A DNA stretch of 64,000 bases from contig CACHJU010000001.1 in NCBI GenBank assembly GCA_902580225.1, forward strand, positions 102,363 to 166,362, in the 5' to 3' direction. Of the stretch, positions 53,920 through 62,176 are shown in pieces. Position 1 is the first letter of the stretch. Each line of letters starts with the position of its first letter. The stretch is from an uncultured Verrucomicrobiota bacterium (lineage in GTDB: Bacteria; Verrucomicrobiota; Verrucomicrobiia; Opitutales; Seribacteraceae). The position numbers were made by a program, and so were the translations under genes. The notes beneath the pieces were generated by a model. The model was not told where the DNA came from. It was given only the letters and a program-made list of their open reading frames with translations, and ran no database searches.

Positions 53920-55509
53920 TCATTGCTTTTTATTTACCTGATATCGTAATACTTCATTTAGGTACTCCCTTACGGGCCAAAGCTCTTTCCAATCCTTGTC
54001 AAAAGGATCGTTCTTCTGGGCTTCACCTGCAGTGCTTCTGCCTAGATTGACAAAATCCGCCAAAAGTTTCTTAAGTTGGATCACAACTTCAGGATATTCT
54101 CCCTGCAAATTTGTGCTTTCAACCGAGTCTTCATCCATGTTGTAAAGCTGAATCGGAGCTGTTTGCCGATAAGCCCTGTCTTTCGGGTTTTCCCTTCGCG
54201 TGCCTCCTCGTCTGTCAAAGATCAGCTTCCATTTACCTTTACGTATGGAAAAAATGCCGCTATCAGAATGATGAACCACTCCTCCCCGGACGCTGTCATT
54301 ATCTTCTCCATTTGTAAGTGATGCAAGAAAGCTAACGCTATCCTCACCTTCGTCTGGTGCAAGGTCCACTCGTGTAATATCTGAAACGGTCGCCAGGAGG
54401 TCCGTTACGCAAATCAGCTGATCGTTAACGGAACCAGCCTTAACTATCTTTGGCCATCTTACAATAAACGGTACCCGGTGTCCGCCTTCCCAAAGGCTAC
54501 CCTTCAGACCACGATATATATGACTTGGATACTGTCCTGCGGCTTGTAAGTGCTCGTATTTAGCTGCAGGAGAAGTTCCATTGTCTGCGGTGAAGACAAA
54601 TAATGTATTCTTCGAAAAGTCCATTTCATCGACTGCTTTCATTACCTCTCCCACGGCCCAGTCCGTTTCCATACAGAAGTCAGCATGGGTATTAATGCCA
54701 CTCCTATCCTTGAACTTCGCTTGCGGAACGATGGGGGAATGGGGAGAATTTAGGGGTATGTACAAAAAGAAAGGTTTTCCTTTCTTTTGCTTTTTAATCC
54801 AAGCGACTGACTTTTCCGCAAAAGTTCGCAACACCCTATCTTGCTTAAAAGACTTTGAAACCCAACCTTCCTTTGCCCGAACCAAGCCCAGTGCTTTGAT
54901 GTCCTTGGAGTCCTTTGCAAAAACAAGGTCATCCGCATCGATCATGCGATTCTCTATATATGCATGGGGTGGCATATTCAATGAGGCCGAAATGCCATAG
55001 TAGTAGTCAAAACCAAAATCATTAGGACCGTTTGCTATAGGTTGTGTAAAATCAATGTTGTCACCTCGGGAGCGTACTGGCTTTTTTCCATCCTTGGTTG
55101 GCCAGCTCATTCCCAAATGCCATTTTCCGACACAGGCTGTATTGTAACCCTGCCTCTTTAGAAAGGTTGCAACCGTGGTTCTATCCGATGCGATCAAAGG
55201 CCCGGCTGCTCCATCTAACACGCCCCCTTTAAGACGAGTGCGCCAAGAGTAGCGCCCCGTGAGTATGCCGTAGCGGGTTGGCGTGCAGACAGAGGAATTG
55301 GTATGAGCATCGGAAAAACGCATGCCTTCCTCCGCCAGCTGATCCAAAAAAGGCGTCGGAAACTTACAGTTTGGATTATTGGCTGCCACATCGCCGTAGC
55401 CCATATCATCGGCAAGGATGTAAATGATATTAGGTTGTTCGGCGACCGACAGGAAAAAGGGATAGGACATGAGGCACAGGGCGAGCATCCTGTATGGTTT
55501 CGGATTCAT
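53920..55509 (-). CDS. Sulfatase (CTPTR)
   Basis: 529 residues: signal peptide (MLALCLMSYPFFLSVAE), NIIYILADDMGYGDVAANNP at 27-46, formylglycine motif C75-TPTRYGILTGRYSWRT (Thr before Arg, as in many N-acetylgalactosamine sulfatase-like enzymes), VGKWHLGMSWP near 122, NSPHSPIVP near 249, FTADNGTSPAAK near 300 and LKGSLWEGGHRVPF near 325. The YSWRTRLKGGVL stretch is typical of the N-acetylgalactosamine-6-sulfatase-like branch of PVC bacteria. The catalytic set appears complete. It lies on the minus strand downstream of the sulfatase at 55577 with a gap of about 67 bases, so both are probably transcribed together. Confidence 0.92.
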   Translation of the reverse strand: MNPKPYRMLALCLMSYPFFLSVAEQPNIIYILADDMGYGDVAANNPNCKFPTPFLDQLAEEGMRFSDAHTNSSVCTPTRYGILTGRYSWRTRLKGGVLDGAAGPLIASDRTTVATFLKRQGYNTACVGKWHLGMSWPTKDGKKPVRSRGDNIDFTQPIANGPNDFGFDYYYGISASLNMPPHAYIENRMIDADDLVFAKDSKDIKALGLVRAKEGWVSKSFKQDRVLRTFAEKSVAWIKKQKKGKPFFLYIPLNSPHSPIVPQAKFKDRSGINTHADFCMETDWAVGEVMKAVDEMDFSKNTLFVFTADNGTSPAAKYEHLQAAGQYPSHIYRGLKGSLWEGGHRVPFIVRWPKIVKAGSVNDQLICVTDLLATVSDITRVDLAPDEGEDSVSFLASLTNGEDNDSVRGGVVHHSDSGIFSIRKGKWKLIFDRRGGTRRENPKDRAYRQTAPIQLYNMDEDSVESTNLQGEYPEVVIQLKKLLADFVNLGRSTAGEAQKNDPFDKDWKELWPVREYLNEVLRYQVNKKQ

Positions 55510-55576
55510 AAAGTGCAGCCCTCTTTAACCATATTCTAATCCTTCTTTGCAACTTGGTAACATAAGCGAACCTCAA

Positions 55577-57343
55577 TTAATCCCCCAAGTATTCTGCGGT
55601 GACGAAGTAGGCAATCCCGTCCTTACCATCACCAAGCAGGGCGGTATCCAAATCCGCATCCCCCGCCTTCAAATTCAGAAGGAAGGTAGCCCGCGTATCT
55701 TTAGGCATTACCGCTTTTTCTCGAGTCTTGCCGGCAATTGAAATGCGAACCTTTCGAATAATATGATCCTGCTTGAATTTCCTGCCACCAATACTCAAAG
55801 GCATATTCTTATAAAGTGGATACCTGGAAAGAGTGAACTTGTATTTGCCGTCGCGTGCCAGGCGTACCTTGTAGGGGCCGTGAGCCTGCATTAAGTCGCG
55901 TGGAGCGCTTTGCCCGAATGGTTGCCCCCCCTTCGACTTGGGGGTCCAGTACATATCTTGCCCCGTCATTTCGATCGTAGGCGATCCAATACCACCCAGA
56001 ACAAACCTTACCGGTTCCTGAACCAGTTCTTTTCCTCGTGCATGATAAGCCTGAAAAGCCGCTTCCATATGCTGAACAACTTCGGGATACTCCGCAGCGA
56101 TGTCATTCTCTTGCATCCGGTCCTTCTCAATATCATAAAGCTGACCTTGTCCGAGCATACGCCAGTTCTTCCAAATCACGCAGAGGTACTTGTCCCGGTC
56201 ATCGAGATTTTTGGCATTATAATAATAAAAGAATATTATGCGGTCATCGTCTTCAGCATCCAATGGATTCGCTAGGTAAGGCTTAAAGGAGCGACCTTCA
56301 ATCTTGGTGTCATCCGATATTTTGAGTCCGCAAAGATCAAGCAATGTTGGATAAACATCCAGCACTGAAATAATCGTTTGATTTTCCCCGCTCTCCAAGC
56401 CCGCCGGCCAGCGGAGAAAGCAAAATACGCGATGACCGCCTTCTTCCCTGGAACCCTTTTTGCCGCGCATCCCTTTGAACCATGGCTTCTTGGTCTGCGA
56501 TATTGCTGCACCCTGGGTACCGTCGTCCGTGGTGAAAAGAATGATGGTATTTTCGTCCAGGCCTTCCTGCTTTAGAAAAGCTGACAGGCGGCCTACATTT
56601 TCATCCAGATTGTCAACCATTCCGTAAAAGGCAGCCAGCTTTTCATTCACACCATTTGCTAGGTGATATTTCGTATAGTGATCGGCAACCTTCAGAGGCA
56701 GGTGTGTTACATTCGGTGCGAGATAGACAAAGAATGGCTTATCTTTGACTCCTTTAATGTAGCGTATCGTTTCATTAAAAAAAACATCCGTACAGTAACC
56801 TTCATACTTTTTGGGTATACCGTTATGGTAGTAGGTATCATCAAAATAATCATTACCCCAATAATCTGCGATCTGACTAATTGCTCCGCAGCGCAAACCA
56901 ACCACCTCATCAAACCCCTGATCCTGTGGTCTCATCGGCCAGGCGTCGCCGAGATGCCATTTTCCAAAATGTCCGGTTTCATAACCGTTTGCCTTGAATG
57001 CTTCTGCGATCGTCAAATTATCCGCCCGCATCAATGTACGTCCCAAACTCGTCCGCCAAGCCCCTGTCTGTTCCGCATACTTACCGGTCATTAAGGCTGC
57101 TCGCGAGGCGGTGCACATCGGCATCTGGTGGAAGTTCGTCAAGCGAACCGCCTCACTCGCCATCTTATCCATATGCGGTGTTCTCACATGCGGATTACCC
57201 TCGTAGCCGACATTATTGCCTTGATCGTCCGTCATGATGACAATGACATTTGGCCTTGATGTGTCCTTTGGCGGCAACAGATGGGCCTCCGCAAGCACAT
57301 CGACAGATAAAATCAAAGCCATTGCAGTGAGATGAGTTTTCAT
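55577..57343 (-). CDS. Sulfatase (CTASR) with C-terminal extension
   Basis: 588 residues from ATG 57343 (four more codons to ATG 57355 are possible). A signal peptide (MKTHLTAMALILSVDVLAEA) precedes NVIVIMTDDQGNNVGYEGNP. The formylglycine motif is C-TASRAALMTGKYAEQTGAW, with Ala in the third position. FGKWHLGDAWP, FTTDDGTQGAA and MRGKKGSREEGGHRVFCFLRWP follow; in the second of these Asp replaces the usual Asn of D-N-G. After about 430 comes a C-terminal domain (RFVLGGIGSPTIEMTGQDMYW; GPYKVRLARDGKYKFTLSRYP) of beta type that is frequent in this arylsulfatase branch. It is first in a two-gene minus-strand unit with the sulfatase at 53920. Confidence 0.9.
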   Translation of the reverse strand: MKTHLTAMALILSVDVLAEAHLLPPKDTSRPNVIVIMTDDQGNNVGYEGNPHVRTPHMDKMASEAVRLTNFHQMPMCTASRAALMTGKYAEQTGAWRTSLGRTLMRADNLTIAEAFKANGYETGHFGKWHLGDAWPMRPQDQGFDEVVGLRCGAISQIADYWGNDYFDDTYYHNGIPKKYEGYCTDVFFNETIRYIKGVKDKPFFVYLAPNVTHLPLKVADHYTKYHLANGVNEKLAAFYGMVDNLDENVGRLSAFLKQEGLDENTIILFTTDDGTQGAAISQTKKPWFKGMRGKKGSREEGGHRVFCFLRWPAGLESGENQTIISVLDVYPTLLDLCGLKISDDTKIEGRSFKPYLANPLDAEDDDRIIFFYYYNAKNLDDRDKYLCVIWKNWRMLGQGQLYDIEKDRMQENDIAAEYPEVVQHMEAAFQAYHARGKELVQEPVRFVLGGIGSPTIEMTGQDMYWTPKSKGGQPFGQSAPRDLMQAHGPYKVRLARDGKYKFTLSRYPLYKNMPLSIGGRKFKQDHIIRKVRISIAGKTREKAVMPKDTRATFLLNLKAGDADLDTALLGDGKDGIAYFVTAEYLGD

Positions 57344-57431
57344 TGAATCAATCATTACTCATTCTTGTTTATCAGGGCCTTAGAATCGTCTTGGAGAATG
57401 CTTAACTTAGAAAAGTACGGTTAAACTTTTC

Positions 57432-58067
57432 TTAGAGGGACTTTACCTTGATGTTCTTTACCAGAACCGTGCTGCCTGGGTCATGGGCTTGTAGACCGAT
57501 TGTTCCTTTTGATATTTTTCGGGTTCCTTTGAGATCCTTGGCCTCATTGTAGACCACCACGGTTTTGCCATCCACTTTGGTTTCTACGCGTTTTCCTTTC
57601 ACGATGATTTCATAATGAAACCATACATTGTCCTTGGCTGGTGCTTCGAGGTTCTTTTTCACGATATATACGCTGCCCGTTTTGACCGGATCCTTTTGGG
57701 TTTGATTGATCTGTGCCTCATGTCCAACCGGCCATCCCTTATCCTGATATTTGGTATGGAAAAAGATTCCTCCGTTTGACCCAGGCTTGGTCATCACATC
57801 AGCCTTGAAGTGAAAATCCGTCATATCCTTACCTTTGCCGGTGAAGTAGACCATTGAAGGTTTACCGTGGCATTTGATCGCACCGTCCTTAACGGAAATA
57901 CTCTCCGGATTCCACTTGTCGATTTTCCAATTCTTCAGATTCTTCCCATTAAACAAAAGTTTCCACCCATCCGCTTTTTCGGATTTGGATAGGGCATTGT
58001 CAGCTGCCGATAGAAAGCTAGTAAAGGAGAAAAGGGCCGTAAGAAGAGAAGGGATTAATTTTTTCAT
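57432..58067 (-). CDS. DUF1080 secreted protein
   Basis: 211 residues from ATG 58067; the frame extends 12 codons upstream, but the later start gives a clean signal peptide (KKLIPSLLTALFSFTSFLSA). The DUF1080 domain is complete: WKLLFNGKNLKNWKIDKWN near 35-53, SVKDGAIKCHGKPSMVYFTG near 59-78, FHFKADVMTKPGSNGGIFFHTKY near 87-109, KDNVWFHYEIIVKGKRVETKVDGK near 145-168, and KGTIGLQAHDPGSTVLVKNIKVKSL at the end. It is the form usually found as a single-domain secreted protein in PVC bacteria. It lies divergently to the sigma factor gene at 58197, with about 130 bases in between that may hold both promoters. It could act on the same polysaccharide as the sigma-led operon. Confidence 0.9.
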   Translation of the reverse strand: MKKLIPSLLTALFSFTSFLSAADNALSKSEKADGWKLLFNGKNLKNWKIDKWNPESISVKDGAIKCHGKPSMVYFTGKGKDMTDFHFKADVMTKPGSNGGIFFHTKYQDKGWPVGHEAQINQTQKDPVKTGSVYIVKKNLEAPAKDNVWFHYEIIVKGKRVETKVDGKTVVVYNEAKDLKGTRKISKGTIGLQAHDPGSTVLVKNIKVKSL

Positions 58068-58196
58068 TCGAAAACCGATATTCAAAGGTGCAGGGAAAAG
58101 CAACCGCCCAATTGAATTCTTAAAGTTTTTCTTGGGTGAGTTGGGTCTTGATCAAAAAATTTTTGGAAACAAATTCGAACTCTGATTCATTACCTT

Positions 58197-58742
58197 ATGG
58201 TGAATATTCAGAGAAAAGAAAATGAAGGACCAACTCCCACCGAAGAGGTTCAGTTGCTTTTTGTGCACAATGAGAATGCCATTCGGGCATTCATTCGGGC
58301 GTTGCAACCTTCATTGTCCGATGCAGACGATGTCCTGCAGGAGACTTTTTTGACGGTCTCGCGAAAGGCTTCCAGTTTTGAAATCGGAACGAATTTTACG
58401 GCCTGGGCATGCGGGATTGCCCGGCTCAAGGTACTGGAGAATTTCCGTCAGACTAAACGGGCCAATGTGCTAAGCGAAAAGGCTATTATTGCTTTGACTG
58501 AGGATGTCCCATCACCGGAGAGCTTTAAAGAAAGAGAGCAAGCGCTGGAAAAGTGCATTGCCAAACTACCATCTAAACTAAGGGATCTTCTCTGGAGAAG
58601 ATATTCCCGAAGGCAAACCTCAGATGAAATGGCCGAGGCTCTGGGCATGACTTCAAATGCAGTGCGGGTCGCCCTTTCAAGGTCACGCGTGAGTCTACGT
58701 GACTGTATCAATTTACAACTCAAGGAGACAAAAGGGATATGA
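58197..58742 (+). CDS. ECF-type RNA polymerase sigma factor
   Basis: 181 residues with the two-domain sigma-70 ECF plan. Region 2 spans about 20-90 (FIRALQPSLSDADDVLQETFLTV; FTAWACGIARLKVLENFRQ), and region 4 spans about 120-175 (LPSKLRDLLWRRYSRRQTSDEMAEALGMTSNAVRVALSRSRVSLRDCI) with a clear helix-turn-helix. Sequence style matches the Rhodopirellula/Verrucomicrobium ECF group. Its stop overlaps the start of the next gene (ATGA), which encodes a one-TM protein with an anti-sigma-like N-terminus. The pair probably controls the downstream saccharolytic genes, possibly including itself. Target promoters cannot be read from one locus. Confidence 0.93.
   Translation: MVNIQRKENEGPTPTEEVQLLFVHNENAIRAFIRALQPSLSDADDVLQETFLTVSRKASSFEIGTNFTAWACGIARLKVLENFRQTKRANVLSEKAIIALTEDVPSPESFKEREQALEKCIAKLPSKLRDLLWRRYSRRQTSDEMAEALGMTSNAVRVALSRSRVSLRDCINLQLKETKGI
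58722..58727 (+). promoter_or_regulatory. Ribosome binding site of the anti-sigma-like gene
   Basis: AAGGAG lies inside the end of the sigma factor gene, 11 bases before the ATG at 58739. It supports independent but coupled translation of the partner gene. Confidence 0.6.
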
Positions 58743-59695
58743 AAATGGAAAAGAAAGAAAGAGAACTGGATGATCTGCTGAACAGGTACATGGATGGAAA
58801 CCTATCCGAGGTGGATGCCCGAGCCTTAAGCACTCAAATCGAGGAATCTGCTGAGGTGAGGGAGCGCTATTGGGAACTTGCTTCGATTCATGGCATGGTC
58901 GAGCAAACTATGCAGACTGCCTCCCTTCAAGCTACCACTGGCAGGGAGTCCGCAGAGCAAGAAAAAAGACCAAGAGCTTCAGGTTTGTCACGGATCAAGA
59001 CAGGAATTGCCGGGCTGGCAATTGGAGTATTCAGTGCTTCAGTTGTCTGGGCATTTAAGCTGCCGCAGGACAACCAACCCCAACCAAAGATAGAGGAAAT
59101 TGTTTCCGAAAGTTTTGAAAATCCGGAACAGAATTTCAAACGAAGATTCCCCTATGAAGCGGGTAAATGGTACGGAGAGATATCCTCGATTTCAGCAGAT
59201 CAAGGGATTTCTTCGGTAAGCGGTGTGCGAGTTGCTCAATTTTTGGATAACCCGAAGGCTAAGTTCGCTTACGCCCGCTACCTGATCGATTTGGAATCTT
59301 ATACTGAAGTGTGCCCAACCCATACGAGGTCACTCCGCGTGGATACTTCCTTTTTCGCATCTAATATGGATCAGTCTTCCGTTTTCCAGATTCGTCTGGC
59401 AGCCTTCAGTCAGGCTCCCCAAGACATTGGTCCCATTTGGAATGACCGCGAAGTTCTTTTTGATCAAGTCCTTCAGCATGTCGGTAGGAACCATATTACC
59501 AAGCCTGGTCAGGATTCTCAATGGCATAAATTGAGTGCGTCCATCGACATTCCTCCCGGAACCCGAAGTGTGGTAATTTCTTTGGGAGCCGGTATGGTTG
59601 ATTCGAACGCTGACAAATCAAATCATTACCTCGATGATATCCGAGTTTCCTTAGTCGATAGCCCTCGGGCCATCTATGCCGACAATGCCCAATAA
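58739..59695 (+). CDS. Anti-sigma-like one-TM protein with LamG-like extracytoplasmic domain
   Basis: 318 residues. The cytosolic N-terminus (ELDDLLNRYMDGNLSEVDARALSTQIEES..VRERYWELASIHGMVEQ, about 7-55) has the pattern of PVC FecR-type anti-sigma regions. One TM segment (TGIAGLAIGVFSASVVWAF) lies at about 88-106. The rest (about 120-318) is an extracytoplasmic beta-sandwich-like domain without FecR barrel motifs, e.g. SFENPEQNFKRRFPYEAGKWYGE and NHYLDDIRVSL near the end; the latter resembles the last strand of LamG/concanavalin sandwiches. It overlaps the sigma gene by 4 bases. I infer a sensor that binds a carbohydrate outside and frees the sigma factor inside. No experiment supports this for the present protein. 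Confidence 0.75.
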   Translation: MKMEKKERELDDLLNRYMDGNLSEVDARALSTQIEESAEVRERYWELASIHGMVEQTMQTASLQATTGRESAEQEKRPRASGLSRIKTGIAGLAIGVFSASVVWAFKLPQDNQPQPKIEEIVSESFENPEQNFKRRFPYEAGKWYGEISSISADQGISSVSGVRVAQFLDNPKAKFAYARYLIDLESYTEVCPTHTRSLRVDTSFFASNMDQSSVFQIRLAAFSQAPQDIGPIWNDREVLFDQVLQHVGRNHITKPGQDSQWHKLSASIDIPPGTRSVVISLGAGMVDSNADKSNHYLDDIRVSLVDSPRAIYADNAQ

Positions 59696-59727
59696 ATCTT
59701 AAACCTAAACCATCTATTACTATCCAA

Positions 59728-60480
59728 ATGAAGCCCTTTTTACTATTATTTGCTTTCTCGGCCATATTTGCTTCTCAATCCGTGGCAGAGAACTCCGTTC
59801 ATCTCTTTGTCCTATCCGGGCAATCCAACATGCAGGGCATGGACCCGGAGACCGGGTTCATGCCGGAGGCTAAGAAACTTTTTAAGGATGAAAAGGTCGT
59901 TTATATCAAGGTGGCAAAAGGTAGTCAGCCGATATGCAGATGGCTCGAAGAATGGCAGGATATAGCGAAAAAGAATGGACTCTGTGAAAAGGACATAAAA
60001 AGGATTCACAAGGATGGGGAGGTAGAGTTTTATAAGCCGATTCTGGATCAGTACAAGGATATGTTGAAGAAACATCCAAAGTTCAATTCCGTTACTTTTT
60101 GCTGGATGCAGGGAGAGCGCGATGCCAACGGCGGCGGACAGCCTGCCTATAAAGATTCCTTAAAGCTTTTGATTTCAAAGCTGCGCCGTGATTTGGAGCG
60201 CCCGGATATGAACATTGTTATCGGCCGCTTAAGCGATGCTGGTGAGAAAAAAGAAAGTTGGGCGGCAATGCGAAAGATCCAGATGGAAATTGTCTATGAA
60301 GATCCTAGTGGTGCGTGGGTCGATGTGGATGATCTCAATGATCGAGAAAAGGATGGGAAGGTCAGCAACGCAGTTCACTATAACAGACCGGAGGGTTACA
60401 TCATTCTTGGCCAACGCTTCGCGCGCCAGGGCTATGCGCTTATCAGGGGAGAAAAGCCCGCAGAAGACGGCAGACCGTAG
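59728..60480 (+). CDS. SASA-domain carbohydrate esterase (sialate O-acetylesterase-like, CE6 type)
   Basis: 250 residues with a signal peptide (MKPFLLLFAFSAIFASQSVA) and a single SASA domain. LFVLSGQSNMQGMDP near 28-42 carries the nucleophile Ser (GQSNM), FCWMQGERDANGGGQPAY near 125-142 is block III, and SNAVHYNRPEGYIILGQRFA near 213-232 holds the C-terminal His. Such enzymes remove acetyl groups from polysaccharide sugars such as xylan or sialic-acid-like residues. It starts 32 bases after the anti-sigma-like gene, so it is the first effector of that operon. Deacetylation would expose chains for the sulfatases and the glycosidase-like protein next door. Confidence 0.88.
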   Translation: MKPFLLLFAFSAIFASQSVAENSVHLFVLSGQSNMQGMDPETGFMPEAKKLFKDEKVVYIKVAKGSQPICRWLEEWQDIAKKNGLCEKDIKRIHKDGEVEFYKPILDQYKDMLKKHPKFNSVTFCWMQGERDANGGGQPAYKDSLKLLISKLRRDLERPDMNIVIGRLSDAGEKKESWAAMRKIQMEIVYEDPSGAWVDVDDLNDREKDGKVSNAVHYNRPEGYIILGQRFARQGYALIRGEKPAEDGRP

Positions 60481-60531
60481 ACCAGTTTTACCTCCAAGGA
60501 TGCAGCCTTTAGATTCTACGAACTTCCTCCT

Positions 60532-62139
60532 ATGAATAAATTATTCTCTATTTTCACTTATGGCTTGGTTGCCATGGTCATCAGTTTCGCGACATCACTC
60601 CAGGCAGCTCCCAATAAGACAGATCCTCGTTGGAAAGTTTCGTCGACGAAGGATTGGCAGGGATTCATTTCTAAGTCCAAAGGGGTCAAGGTCGCAGATG
60701 GACATGCCATCGCACAGAAGCGAGAGGTATCCTTCACCAGTAAGTTGAAAAAATTCGCCAAACCGGCGAAGTTGCGTGACATCGAGCTTAAGCAAAGTGT
60801 CGAATGGATGAACTGGAAACCCTATTCCATATACAATCTCAATATGAGGAATGCACCGGTCTTGATCAGTCATGGTCCCAATAATCATTGGGCTCTCGCT
60901 CAGTACCGATCAGCCGAGCAAATCGTAGAATGGCATCAAAAAAAGGTTGAAGATGCCAAGAGCAGAAAAAGGAAGCCACCTCCGCCTCTCGGGTTCACTC
61001 TTGATGGGTTCGAACCGGAAAAAGTCACCTTGGAGGGGTACGATGAAAAGCTCGTAACGACTCCTTTTCCCAATCAATATCGCCCAACCGAAACCAAGGC
61101 AGATGTCACTCATCGCACATACCAACGAGCCTGGAAAAGTGGTTACCATGCGTGGCACAGTCGGGATATGATTAATTGGGTGCATTACGGTCCCACGGCC
61201 ATGGCTCCGACCGTGACCACCGCGGAATACAAAGACGGTAAAACCTATTTTTATTACGACCGCCCCAATGACCGGGATCCACATCTCATCATCGACAGCG
61301 ACTTGCGGGATGGTGTGCCGGGCGAAGACAAAGGTCTCGCATTCGACGCACCATGGGGCGGTTCGGATGTGGGAGTGATTCGTGATTTGGAGGGAAAATT
61401 TCATATGATTTCGGAAAATTGGCAGCCAATCAATGCTTCCAAGCGTTCATGGGACTCACCGTTGGCCAGTCATATGGTGAGTGATGACGGAATCGGAAAT
61501 TTCAAAATCCTCGAACCTGCGGTGGACTATCGAACCAAACCAACCGGTAGGACGGCTACCTTTGAGCATCCCCATTGGAACGATGAGGAGAAAGTGGTGA
61601 CCTATGAAATCCATGAACCCAAACAGGATGCATTCGGGGACTGGGCCGCCATCGCCATCGATGGACAGTATTACCTCGTGGGCGATTACGATCCAGCCGG
61701 TGTACATGATCGTATTGGCATGAGCGTCGCGCTCTTTACTTCAGAAGATATCAATAAACCATTTCGTTTCTATGGACATATTGGCTCCGGTCACCCCGAC
61801 CCCGATGTCATGTTTGCGGATGGCAAATTTTATCTGATCACCCAGACAGCGACTGACTTTGTTAGCGATGGTCCGTGGGTCGGTATGGCCACACTAAGGG
61901 CAGGAGTTGATAAGGATGGCGACGGCAAGATCGATCAATGGTCAAAATGGCAGGATGCCAAGGAAACCTATGCAAAAATCAAAGGCTTCTCAAAACAGGT
62001 TGATCGTACGCCCGCAAAAGTGTCCTTTTCCGATTTGCCGGCCGGCAAAGGTTTTCAGGTTGAAATGAAATTGCTCGCAGATGAAGACGACCAAGCACTT
62101 CCCAAGATCGATCAACTAATCGCAACCTTTGAAGGTTAG
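60532..62139 (+). CDS. Secreted beta-propeller protein, GH43/GH117-like
   Basis: 535 residues with a signal peptide (LVAMVISFATSLQAA). The body has repeated propeller-like blades: YHAWHSRDMINWVHYGP, YKDGKTYFYYDRPNDRDPHLIID, DVGVIRDLEGKFHMISENW, FGDWAAIAIDGQYYLVGDYDP, and GSGHPDPDVMFADGKFYLITQT. The HPDP...GKFYLI phrase and the acidic residues at blade starts recall five-bladed glycosidases of the GH43/GH117 type (clan GH-F and relatives), but I cannot assign a family with certainty. A DKDGDGKIDQW calcium-like loop lies near 462. It sits between the SASA esterase and a sulfatase in the sigma-led operon, so action on an acetylated, sulfated glycan such as an agar- or porphyran-like one is plausible. 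Confidence 0.68.
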   Translation: MNKLFSIFTYGLVAMVISFATSLQAAPNKTDPRWKVSSTKDWQGFISKSKGVKVADGHAIAQKREVSFTSKLKKFAKPAKLRDIELKQSVEWMNWKPYSIYNLNMRNAPVLISHGPNNHWALAQYRSAEQIVEWHQKKVEDAKSRKRKPPPPLGFTLDGFEPEKVTLEGYDEKLVTTPFPNQYRPTETKADVTHRTYQRAWKSGYHAWHSRDMINWVHYGPTAMAPTVTTAEYKDGKTYFYYDRPNDRDPHLIIDSDLRDGVPGEDKGLAFDAPWGGSDVGVIRDLEGKFHMISENWQPINASKRSWDSPLASHMVSDDGIGNFKILEPAVDYRTKPTGRTATFEHPHWNDEEKVVTYEIHEPKQDAFGDWAAIAIDGQYYLVGDYDPAGVHDRIGMSVALFTSEDINKPFRFYGHIGSGHPDPDVMFADGKFYLITQTATDFVSDGPWVGMATLRAGVDKDGDGKIDQWSKWQDAKETYAKIKGFSKQVDRTPAKVSFSDLPAGKGFQVEMKLLADEDDQALPKIDQLIATFEG

Positions 62140-62176
62140 ATTATTTATCAAAAGTAATTTCTAACAGCCTAACAAA

